Positions 1 to 4,734 of a DNA stretch of 7,350 nt are shown here, one piece after another; position 1 is the stretch's first letter; every line of letters begins with the position of its first letter. The stretch lies in contig JAJRDC010000208.1 of assembly GCA_028678635.1 (NCBI GenBank), positions 1 through 7,350 on the forward strand. Direction: 5' to 3'. The notes under the pieces were generated by a model. It saw only the letters and a list, made by a program, of their open reading frames with translations, was not told the origin of the DNA and searched no databases. Source of the stretch: Methanomicrobiales archaeon (GTDB lineage Archaea; Halobacteriota; Methanomicrobia; Methanomicrobiales; JACTUA01). The translations under genes and the position numbers were made by a program.

Positions 1-2
1 CC

Positions 3-1052
3 GCCTACGTGCAGGAGTACCTTCCCGCGTCCGTCTCCTTCGTGAAGATCGGGGCCTATCCCATCGATCCCTCATGGCTGAGGGACATCGTGAGGAAGCA
101 CGAGAAGGTGCTGGTCTTCGAAGAGGGTGATCCGGTGATCGAGGAGCAGGTCCTCCAGGTGGCCGGAACCGTCCAGGTTCGGGGGAAAAAGACCGGTTCG
201 GTTCCCCTGGAAGGGGAGTTCTCTCCCGGCGTGGTGGCCTCGATCCTTGCGAGAGAGGGTCTCATCCCGCAGGACGCGGTGCCGGTGGCCGGAACGCCGG
301 TCCCCGATCTTCCGCCCCGGCCGCCAATCCTCTGTGCCGGCTGCATGCACCGGGTCACGTTCTATGCCATGAAGCGAGTCTTCCGGGACGGGATCTACCC
401 GAGCGACATCGGGTGCTACACGCTGGGACTCCAGCTGGGAGCGGTGGACACCACCATCTGCATGGGTGCGTCCATCACTGTCGGCAGCGGGATCAGTCAT
501 TCCGGCGAGGCCCGGGACGTGGTCTGCACCATCGGGGACTCCACCTTCCTGCACACCGGCATTCCCGGACTCATGAACGCCGTGTACAACGGCGCCCGGA
601 TGACGGTCGTGATCCTGGACAACCGGATCACGGCCATGACCGGTCACCAGCCCAACCCGGGGACCGGTGAGACGGCCATGGGGCAGCCGTCCCCCCCGGT
701 CTCCCTGGAGGCCATCTGCCGGGCCTGCGGGGTGACCTTCGTAGAGACCATCTCCCCCCATGACCTGCCCACCATGCTGGACGTGATGAAGAGGGCGAAG
801 GCGACCGACGGGGTGAAGGTGATCATCGCCCGCCAGACCTGCGTGATCACCGCAAGGAAGGCGGGGATACGTCGCGGGGTCTATGCCGTGGATCGGGAGG
901 CCTGCACCGGCTGCGAGACCTGTGTCAAGTTCGGATGCCCGGCCATAGAGTTCCGGGACGAGAAGGCGGAGATCACGGGGCTCTGTTCCGGGTGCGGTGT
1001 CTGTGCCCAGATCTGCCCCTCGGGGGCCATCGGGAAGGAGGTGAAGAAATGA
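3..1052 (+). CDS. iorA: Indolepyruvate:ferredoxin oxidoreductase, alpha subunit (3' part; start lies upstream of the window)
   Basis: This is the catalytic, thiamine-diphosphate-binding subunit of indolepyruvate:ferredoxin oxidoreductase. The enzyme oxidatively decarboxylates aryl-pyruvates made by transamination of aromatic amino acids to aryl-acetyl-CoA, reducing ferredoxin; in methanogens it can also run in reverse to assimilate aryl acids. The reading frame is open to the window edge, so the GTG at 9 is only an internal codon. The visible 349 residues are the C-terminal half or more of a protein usually somewhat over 600 aa. Numbering from that GTG, the thiamine-diphosphate region is GDSTF at 176-180 with ILDN at 202-205. 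Two [4Fe-4S] motifs close the protein: CTGCETC...GCP at 299-311 and CSGCGVCAQICP at 326-337. The family hallmark CPGCPHR reads CAGCMHR here (109-115). The stop overlaps the iorB start by 4 nt, which fits an alpha/beta subunit pair. Identity is secure. Confidence 0.96.
   Translation, partial: AYVQEYLPASVSFVKIGAYPIDPSWLRDIVRKHEKVLVFEEGDPVIEEQVLQVAGTVQVRGKKTGSVPLEGEFSPGVVASILAREGLIPQDAVPVAGTPVPDLPPRPPILCAGCMHRVTFYAMKRVFRDGIYPSDIGCYTLGLQLGAVDTTICMGASITVGSGISHSGEARDVVCTIGDSTFLHTGIPGLMNAVYNGARMTVVILDNRITAMTGHQPNPGTGETAMGQPSPPVSLEAICRACGVTFVETISPHDLPTMLDVMKRAKATDGVKVIIARQTCVITARKAGIRRGVYAVDREACTGCETCVKFGCPAIEFRDEKAEITGLCSGCGVCAQICPSGAIGKEVKK
1037..1044 (+). promoter_or_regulatory. Ribosome binding site of iorB (GGAGGTGA)
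   Basis: GGAGGTGA is a full match to the complement of the archaeal 16S rRNA 3' end and lies 4 nt before the ATG at 1049. It fixes the iorB start there rather than at the in-frame start codon at 935 inside iorA. Confidence 0.9.
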
Positions 1053-1636
1053 AGGAGACCTGCGATGTCCTGATCGTCGGCGTCGGCGGCCAGGGGGTGA
1101 TCCTTGCCTCCAACGTGCTGGGCGAGGCGTGCCTGGCCGAAGGCCGGCCTGTGAAGGCCGCCGAGACCCACGGCATGGCGCAGCGGGGCGGTTCCGTCGA
1201 GTGCCACGTCCGGATAGGGGGGGAACAGGGCCCCCTGATCCCGCCCGGCGGTGCCGACGTGATCATGGCCTTTGATCTCCTGGAAGCCCTTCGGTACCGG
1301 CACTACCTGGCCCCGAAGGGGGCACTGGTAGTGAACCGGCAGATGGTGGTCCCCACCTCCGCCTTCATGCAGGGCCTCACCGTGCCCACGATCGATGATG
1401 CCCTGGCGAAACTGCAGGAAATGGACCTCTGCCCCCTGGACGCGGATGCACTGGCCCTGGAGGCGGGGAGCCCACTCACCCAGAATATCGTCATGGTGGG
1501 GGCTGCGTCCCCCCACCTGCCCCTCTCCGCCGAATCCCTGAAGGCGGCGGTGAAACGCTCGGTGCCCCCCAAGACCGTTGAGGCGAACCTGAAGGCGTTC
1601 CAGCTGGGCCGGGATGCGGCGGCCGGCTGCCGGTGA
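1049..1636 (+). CDS. iorB: Indolepyruvate:ferredoxin oxidoreductase, beta subunit
   Basis: This is the small gamma-type subunit that pairs with IorA to form the cytoplasmic indolepyruvate:ferredoxin oxidoreductase. The protein is 195 aa, the usual family size of about 190-200. It begins with a hydrophobic beta strand and the glycine motif GVGGQG (residues 11-16). It carries the 2-oxoacid oxidoreductase gamma signature ETHGMAQRGGSV at 39-50, with HGMAQRGG the most diagnostic part. The ATG is chosen because it overlaps the iorA stop as ATGA and follows an excellent ribosome binding site; a longer frame back to 935 lies within the iorA ferredoxin domain. The stop at 1634-1636 overlaps the GTG of the next gene (GTGA). 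Third-position GC is about 88% in the first 60 codons. I see nothing missing or altered in the key motifs. Confidence 0.96.
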   Translation: MKETCDVLIVGVGGQGVILASNVLGEACLAEGRPVKAAETHGMAQRGGSVECHVRIGGEQGPLIPPGGADVIMAFDLLEALRYRHYLAPKGALVVNRQMVVPTSAFMQGLTVPTIDDALAKLQEMDLCPLDADALALEAGSPLTQNIVMVGAASPHLPLSAESLKAAVKRSVPPKTVEANLKAFQLGRDAAAGCR

Positions 1637-2373
1637 CGCGGGAGGCCCGTATACCGTTGCAGAAACGTGCGGGAAAGTTCCCGGTCGATGGGATCTACCT
1701 CGGGGACGCCCGGGAGCTGCTCAGGGAGGTCCCAAATGGCATCGTGGACCTGGTGGTCACCGATCCACCGTTTGCCATCGAGTTCCGCGCCGCCCGGACC
1801 AACTACCACCGGACCGGCTCCCGGGTGGTGGAGGGATACCGGGAGGTGGCAGCCGAGGATTACCTGGAGTTCACGAGGGAGTGGATGGCGCAGGTCTTCC
1901 GGGCCCTGCAGCCCACCGGGTCGCTCTACGTCTTCTCCGGCTGGAACCGGCTCCGTGATGTGCTCCAGGCGCTGGACGAGACCGGGTTCACCACCATCAA
2001 CCACCTGATCTGGAAGTACCAGTTTGGGGTCTTCACCCGGAAGAAGTACGTGACCAGCCACTACCACATCCTCTTCGCGGCAAAAGATCCGAAGCGGTAC
2101 TTCTTTTCCAAGGCCGAGCACTACCCCGAGGATGTGTGGGTGATCAACCGGGAGTACTGGACCGGAAAGAAAAAGACGCCGACCAAGCTCCCGCTGGCTC
2201 TCGTGAAAAAGATCCTCACCTTCTCAAGCCGCGAGGGTGACCTCGTGCTGGATCCGTTCCTGGGATCCGGCACGGTGGCCGCGGCGTCGAAGGAGATGGG
2301 GAGGCACTACCTGGGGTTCGAGATCGTGCCGGGATACTATGAAATGGCGAAGGAGAGGGTGATGGGAAGATGA
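1633..2373 (+). CDS. Solitary beta-class DNA methyltransferase (N6-adenine or N4-cytosine)
   Basis: The 246-aa protein is an AdoMet-dependent DNA amino-methyltransferase of the N6_N4_Mtase type. The catalytic motif IV, TDPPF, is at residues 43-47. The AdoMet-binding motif I, DPFLGSGT, is at 207-214, followed by GRHYLGFEI (225-ish to 230) and a helix ending YYEMAKERV. The order IV, target-recognition region, then I is that of the beta class. The family's usual HPTQKP element before motif I appears as TPTKLP (about 181-186). DPPF rather than SPPY favours N6-adenine over N4-cytosine, but the base and site cannot be read from sequence. The GTG at 1633 overlaps the iorB stop by 4 nt; a TTG at 1657 with GGGAGG 10 nt before it is a possible alternative start. 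No restriction endonuclease is adjacent, so it is probably an orphan methylase with a housekeeping or regulatory role, which is inference. It overlaps the next gene by 4 nt. Confidence 0.92.
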   Translation: MTREARIPLQKRAGKFPVDGIYLGDARELLREVPNGIVDLVVTDPPFAIEFRAARTNYHRTGSRVVEGYREVAAEDYLEFTREWMAQVFRALQPTGSLYVFSGWNRLRDVLQALDETGFTTINHLIWKYQFGVFTRKKYVTSHYHILFAAKDPKRYFFSKAEHYPEDVWVINREYWTGKKKTPTKLPLALVKKILTFSSREGDLVLDPFLGSGTVAAASKEMGRHYLGFEIVPGYYEMAKERVMGR

Positions 2374-3179
2374 CGTTCGGTGGGCGGGAACGGGACCTGT
2401 TCCGCCAGGGCATGAACCTGGTCTTCTCCTTTGCCCAGTTCCTGGTCACCCTGCTCCCTGCCCTCGGCATCGGCACCGGTATCGGTGACCGGGCCTCGGG
2501 GGGCGAGCCCCTGGTCCAGCCCATCTTCTGGGCATTCTTCATCTGGTTCCCCATCTACGCGGCATGTATCGCATACGGGATCTACCAGGCCATCCCGGCG
2601 CAGCGGGAGAACGGGATCCTGCGCCGCATCGGGTTTCCCACGGCGTCGGCCTTCACCGGCGTGACCGCCTATGCCCTGGTGGCGCAGTTCGGGGGAAGTG
2701 ACTGGCTCCTCATCGCCATCTTTGTCTGGATCCTCGCCTCCCTTCTCATGGCATATCTCCCTCTGGGAGAGTACCGACACCGCCTTACCCGGACAGAGGG
2801 GTATCTCGTGCTGGCGCCCGTGAGCCTCCTCACCGGCTGGGTCAGCCTTGCAATTCTCGTGAACCTGGCAGCAGTGTTGAAGGATGACAGGGTCATCACT
2901 GCCGGGGTGATGGAGACGGCGTTCTCCCTTGTCCTCCTCGTTGCCGCGTGCCTGGTGGCATCGCTGCTCATCCACAGGGGGAAGGGCAACGCGTGGTATG
3001 CCTTCCCCGTCATCTGGGGCCTCGGCGGAGTTGTCGTGGCAAACGTGATGCGGCAGTCCAGCACGATCATTGCCGTCGCTGCAGGCCTCGCGGCGCTGGA
3101 GATCCTCGTGTTTCTCCTCGTAGTGCGAAAGAGGGAGAGCGAACAGGCCAAAGGGATCCCGAACAGAAAGCCTGGATAG
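2370..3179 (+). CDS. TspO/MBR-like multi-span membrane protein
   Basis: This 269-aa integral membrane protein has about seven or eight hydrophobic segments, near residues 16-38, 50-72, 89-106, 111-130, 147-170, 180-202, 210-227 and 232-252. It ends in a short basic tail. The segment FWAFFIWFPIYAACIAYGIYQ (53-73), followed by AQRENGILRRIGFP, and the later APVSLLTGWVSLAILVNLAA (149-168) resemble the longer members of the TspO/MBR (tryptophan-rich sensory protein) group, which have a W-x-P-I-Y type helix and a P-x-S-L-x-x-G-W helix. This assignment is by pattern only; TspO proteins bind porphyrins and related ligands in other organisms, and no ligand can be inferred here. The ATG overlaps the methyltransferase stop as ATGA, and GGTGAT 6 nt before it is a good ribosome binding site. 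It is the last gene of the operon. An unrelated multi-span membrane family remains possible. Confidence 0.85.
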   Translation: MTFGGRERDLFRQGMNLVFSFAQFLVTLLPALGIGTGIGDRASGGEPLVQPIFWAFFIWFPIYAACIAYGIYQAIPAQRENGILRRIGFPTASAFTGVTAYALVAQFGGSDWLLIAIFVWILASLLMAYLPLGEYRHRLTRTEGYLVLAPVSLLTGWVSLAILVNLAAVLKDDRVITAGVMETAFSLVLLVAACLVASLLIHRGKGNAWYAFPVIWGLGGVVVANVMRQSSTIIAVAAGLAALEILVFLLVVRKRESEQAKGIPNRKPG

Positions 3180-3262
3180 GAACGAGCCCCGGGGAGAAGC
3201 GGGAGAAAGGGAACCCGCTCCCGAAAAGGGCATCTCTCCTGACACCATAGGGTTCCGAAACA
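3180..3262. other. Intergenic spacer after the ior operon
   Basis: This 83-bp stretch holds no gene. Two mutually exclusive hairpins can form here: AGCGGG (3198-3203) with CCCGCT (3214-3219), or CGGGAG (3200-3205) with CTCCCG (3218-3223). Neither is followed by a T-run, so neither is a convincing terminator. The nearest plus-strand T-run is at 3349-3356. Confidence 0.5.
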
Positions 3263-3333
3263 CGCTGAGGAGGGGAATTGAACCCCCGAGGGGCTTCACG
3301 CCCCACAGGCTTTCCAGGCCTGCGCCTTTCCGC
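3262..3333 (-). repeat. Direct repeat, copy 1 (tRNA-Ser 3' two-thirds)
   Basis: This 72-bp block recurs at 4592-4663 in the same orientation at an offset of exactly 1330 bp, with three adjacent mismatches (TTC at 3295-3297, AAA at 4625-4627). It flanks the DUF2180-aqpM cassette on the left. Confidence 0.95.
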
Positions 3334-3348
3334 CCTTACCTGCTCCGC
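3263..3348 (-). pseudogene. Decayed second copy of tRNA-Ser(GGA)
   Basis: On the minus strand this matches the intact tRNA-Ser(GGA) at 4593-4677. Bases 3262-3333 match 4592-4663 at 69 of 72 positions, the only differences being 3295-3297 in the variable-arm loop. The T arm, variable-arm stem (GGGGC/GCCCC), anticodon arm with GGA and the 3' acceptor strand CCTCAGC are all preserved. The 5' third has changed: the intact GCTGAGG-TA-GTC start reads roughly GCGGAGC-AG-GTA. The acceptor stem then pairs at only 5 of 7 positions and the D stem at 2 of 3. The T-run that follows the intact gene is also missing. It is most likely a tRNA pseudogene left by duplication, or the displaced end of a tRNA target site. 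Production of a usable tRNA seems unlikely but cannot be excluded from sequence alone. Confidence 0.85.
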
Positions 3349-3356
3349 TTTTTTTT
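3349..3356 (+). terminator. Candidate T-run terminator of the ior operon
   Basis: Eight consecutive T residues on the plus strand are the first strong oligo-T after the membrane-protein stop at 3179. Oligo-T alone can terminate archaeal transcription. The spacing of 170 nt from the stop makes this only a candidate; a transcript ending here would carry the antisense of the tRNA pseudogene. Confidence 0.45.
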
Positions 3357-3382
3357 CATGGCTCGAAGAAGCGAGATATCAC

Positions 3383-3392
3383 AAATTTAATG
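3383..3392 (+). promoter_or_regulatory. TATA-like box before the DUF2180-aqpM cassette
   Basis: AAATTTAATG is the most AT-rich stretch between 3180 and 3538. Typical archaeal spacing would place a transcript start near 3412 and give a leader of about 125 nt. In the other direction the same box lies 38-40 bp before the tRNA pseudogene, about the distance of the TTTAAA box from the intact tRNA (41 bp), so it may instead be, or also be, the remnant tRNA promoter. Confidence 0.5.
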
Positions 3393-3537
3393 CATCCTCT
3401 CATCGCAGACCCGGAGTGGTGACCCGGTATCCCTGCAGCGATCTGCAAGGTTCATCAGGGCGCCCGGAGTTCTCCGTCACTGTGCATTCCAATGGAGTGA
3501 GTGGTGAAGTGACGGGGAACGGGAAGGGGTGAAGACC
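3393..3537. other. Possible 5' leader of the DUF2180-aqpM transcript
   Basis: These 145 bp lie between the TATA-like box and the DUF2180 start. I see no gene and no recognisable riboswitch. Near the middle, CTGCAG and CTGCAA flank CGAT (about 3431-3446). The only functional element I can support is the ribosome binding site GGGGTGA at 3526-3532. Confidence 0.4.
3526..3532 (+). promoter_or_regulatory. Ribosome binding site of the DUF2180 gene
   Basis: GGGGTGA ends 5 nt before the ATG at 3538. It overlaps the in-frame GTG at 3529, which argues against that GTG as the start and selects the ATG that begins MKCYVC. Confidence 0.75.
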
Positions 3538-3750
3538 ATGAAGTGTTATGTGTGTGCAAAAGAGGGGAAAGACAGTGATGCCGTGGCCGTGTGCGTCGCC
3601 TGCGGCATGGGGACCTGCATGAGACACACCATCCGGAGGGAAGTCGATGTTTGGGAGGGGAGTTATCCGCTCCCGTCACGCAAGCTGCCGAGGAAAATGC
3701 CGCGGATGCTCTGCCCGGACTGCAATGCCGCGTATGGAGGGGGAACGTAA
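3538..3750 (+). CDS. DUF2180-type small zinc-binding protein, 70 aa
   Basis: The protein starts MKCYVCAKEGKDSDAVAVC and matches what I know of the archaeal DUF2180 family, whose function is not established. It has eight well-spaced candidate zinc ligands: C3, C6, C19, C22, C27, H30, C59 and C62. The first six follow C-x2-C-x12-C-x2-C-x4-C-x2-H, close to the first part of an AN1-type zinc finger; the last pair, CPDC, stands 28 residues further on instead of the AN1 H-x5-H-x-C. A cross-braced two-zinc fold is therefore plausible, by inference. There is no membrane segment or signal peptide, so it should be cytoplasmic. The ATG is chosen for its spacing from GGGGTGA. The stop TAA overlaps the aquaporin ATG (TAATG), so the two are translated as a pair. 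Third-position GC is about 71%, below the ior operon genes. Confidence 0.9.
   Translation: MKCYVCAKEGKDSDAVAVCVACGMGTCMRHTIRREVDVWEGSYPLPSRKLPRKMPRMLCPDCNAAYGGGT
3736..3743 (+). promoter_or_regulatory. Ribosome binding site of aqpM
   Basis: GGAGGGGG lies 6 nt before the ATG at 3750, inside the last codons of the DUF2180 gene. It fixes the aquaporin start there and excludes the longer in-frame extension back to 3591. Confidence 0.85.
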
Positions 3751-4490
3751 TGGCAGCGCTCTCAACCCGCTGTGTTGCGGAAGGGGTCGGCACTGCCCTT
3801 CTCGTCTACTTCGGTGCCGGGGCCGCGGCAATCACCCTGATGCTTGCCCACGGCACACTACCGGCGACCGCGTTCAATATCGGGATTGGTATGCTCGGCG
3901 GGCTCGCAGACTGGCTGGCCATCGGCATCTCGTTTGCCATCACCCTTGCTGTCGTCATCTATGCACTTGGCAGGGTATCCGGAGCCCACGTGAACCCCGC
4001 GGTGACCCTTGCCCTTCTCGCCACCAGGCGGTTTCCCGGTGGGGACGCGGCCGCGTACATCGTTGCCCAGTGCATCGGAGCGGCGGCGGGAAGCCTGCTC
4101 TTCTTCCTGACGGTCGGGAGTAATTCTGTAACCGTGGGAGCCCTCGGGGCCACCACCCCGTTCCCCACCATCGGGTACGGACAGGCGATCCTTGCCGAAG
4201 CGATCGCCACGTTTGTCCTGATGCTGGCGATTATGGGTGTGGCGGTAGATGCCCGGGCTCCCGCGGGCTTTGCCGGCCTGATCATCGGCCTCACACTGGG
4301 AGGAATGATCACGGCGACCGGGAACATCGCCGGGGCCTCACTGAATCCGGCACGGACCTTTGGCCCCTACCTGATGGACTGGCTGCTGGGGGGTCCGAAC
4401 CTCTGGGTGTTTCTGCCCATCTACCTCATCGGGCCTGTGATCGGAGCCGTTCTTGCGGCGTTCTTCTACGACTGGATCACGAAGGAATGA
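3750..4490 (+). CDS. aqpM: AqpM-type aquaporin
   Basis: This is a six-helix membrane channel of the MIP family, 246 aa. The two half-helix pore motifs are SGAHVNPAVT (N82-P83-A84) and AGASLNPART (N199-P200-A201). Aligning on them, the selectivity-filter residues are F62, I187, A196 and R202. Ile at 187, where bacterial AqpZ has His, is the known hallmark of AqpM from Methanothermobacter, which uses F62, I187, S196 and R202 by the same numbering; only Ser-to-Ala at 196 differs. AqpM conducts water with modest glycerol permeability, and transport of small gases such as H2S or CO2 has been proposed. The ATG is supported by GGAGGGGG and by the TAATG overlap with the DUF2180 gene. A hairpin with a T-run follows. 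Third-position GC is about 73% in the first 60 codons, against about 88% in iorB. Confidence 0.95.
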   Translation: MAALSTRCVAEGVGTALLVYFGAGAAAITLMLAHGTLPATAFNIGIGMLGGLADWLAIGISFAITLAVVIYALGRVSGAHVNPAVTLALLATRRFPGGDAAAYIVAQCIGAAAGSLLFFLTVGSNSVTVGALGATTPFPTIGYGQAILAEAIATFVLMLAIMGVAVDARAPAGFAGLIIGLTLGGMITATGNIAGASLNPARTFGPYLMDWLLGGPNLWVFLPIYLIGPVIGAVLAAFFYDWITKE

Positions 4491-4492
4491 AG

Positions 4493-4519
4493 AGAGGGGC
4501 CGCCATCCCTCTTTTTTTT
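4493..4519 (+). terminator. Hairpin and T-run terminator after aqpM
   Basis: The stem AGAGGG (4493-4498) pairs with CCCTCT (4507-4512), with an 8-nt loop, followed directly by a run of eight T residues (4512-4519). It starts 3 nt after the aqpM stop, so it closes the DUF2180-aqpM transcript before the antisense-oriented tRNA. Confidence 0.85.
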
Positions 4520-4582
4520 AAAGCGGAATTTCCTGGTCCGGATTCCTCCACCGTGGACCCTCCGGAGTCCGGGGTCTGCCTG

Positions 4583-4587
4583 AAAAA
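4583..4587 (-). terminator. Oligo-T terminator of tRNA-Ser(GGA)
   Basis: Read on the minus strand, five T residues lie 5 nt past the last tRNA base. This is typical of archaeal tRNA gene ends. The decayed copy lacks it. Confidence 0.6.
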
Positions 4588-4591
4588 TGGG

Positions 4592-4663
4592 ACGCTGAGG
4601 AGGGGAATTGAACCCCCGAGGGGCAAAACGCCCCACAGGCTTTCCAGGCCTGCGCCTTTCCGC
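4592..4663 (-). repeat. Direct repeat, copy 2 (within the intact tRNA-Ser)
   Basis: This is the partner of 3262-3333: 69 of 72 bases identical, same orientation, offset 1330 bp. It marks the right edge of the cassette. Confidence 0.95.
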
Positions 4664-4677
4664 TAGACTACCTCAGC
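4593..4677 (-). tRNA. tRNA-Ser (anticodon GGA)
   Basis: The 85-nt minus-strand cloverleaf is complete. The acceptor GCTGAGG pairs with CCTCAGC at all seven positions, followed by discriminator G. The D stem is GTC/GGC. The anticodon stem CAGGC/GCCTG holds the loop CTGGAAA, with anticodon GGA at 4641-4649, reading UCC and UCU. The long class II variable arm, GGGGC-GTTTT-GCCCC, is expected for serine. The T stem GGGGG/CCCCT encloses TTCAATT. The bases after the discriminator are TCC, so CCA is not encoded. There is no intron. A TTTAAA box 41 bp before the 5' end and an oligo-T just after the 3' end complete the unit. Confidence 0.98.
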
Positions 4678-4715
4678 ACCTGGGGTTGATGCAGGTACTA
4701 TCATTGACCGGAGAG

Positions 4716-4724
4716 GTTTAAAGG
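4716..4724 (-). promoter_or_regulatory. TATA box of tRNA-Ser(GGA)
   Basis: On the minus strand CCTTTAAAC, preceded by AATC as a possible BRE, centres about 43 bp before the tRNA 5' end. That predicts a start near 4695 and a short leader of about 18 nt, usual for archaeal tRNA genes. The TTTAAA core is self-complementary, so it could also drive transcription rightwards from about 4746. Confidence 0.7.
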
Positions 4725-4734
4725 ATTCTCCCCC

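Noticed and set aside
72..761. 229-codon minus-strand frame opposite iorA
   Set aside because: It is antisense to an unmistakable thiamine-diphosphate enzyme and shows no recognisable protein features.
3200..3223. Hairpin CGGGAG/CTCCCG as terminator of the ior operon
   Set aside because: No T-run follows, and it competes with an overlapping alternative stem.
2337..3299. 320-codon open frame on the minus strand opposite the TspO-like gene
   Set aside because: It is antisense to a clear membrane protein and to the tRNA pseudogene, and its translation is rich in charged and Gly/Pro residues with no domain, as expected for a shadow frame in GC-rich DNA.
3591..3749. Longer N-terminus for the aquaporin
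   Set aside because: It would overlap most of the DUF2180 gene in another frame; the ATG at 3750 has a strong ribosome binding site and gives the family length of 246 aa.
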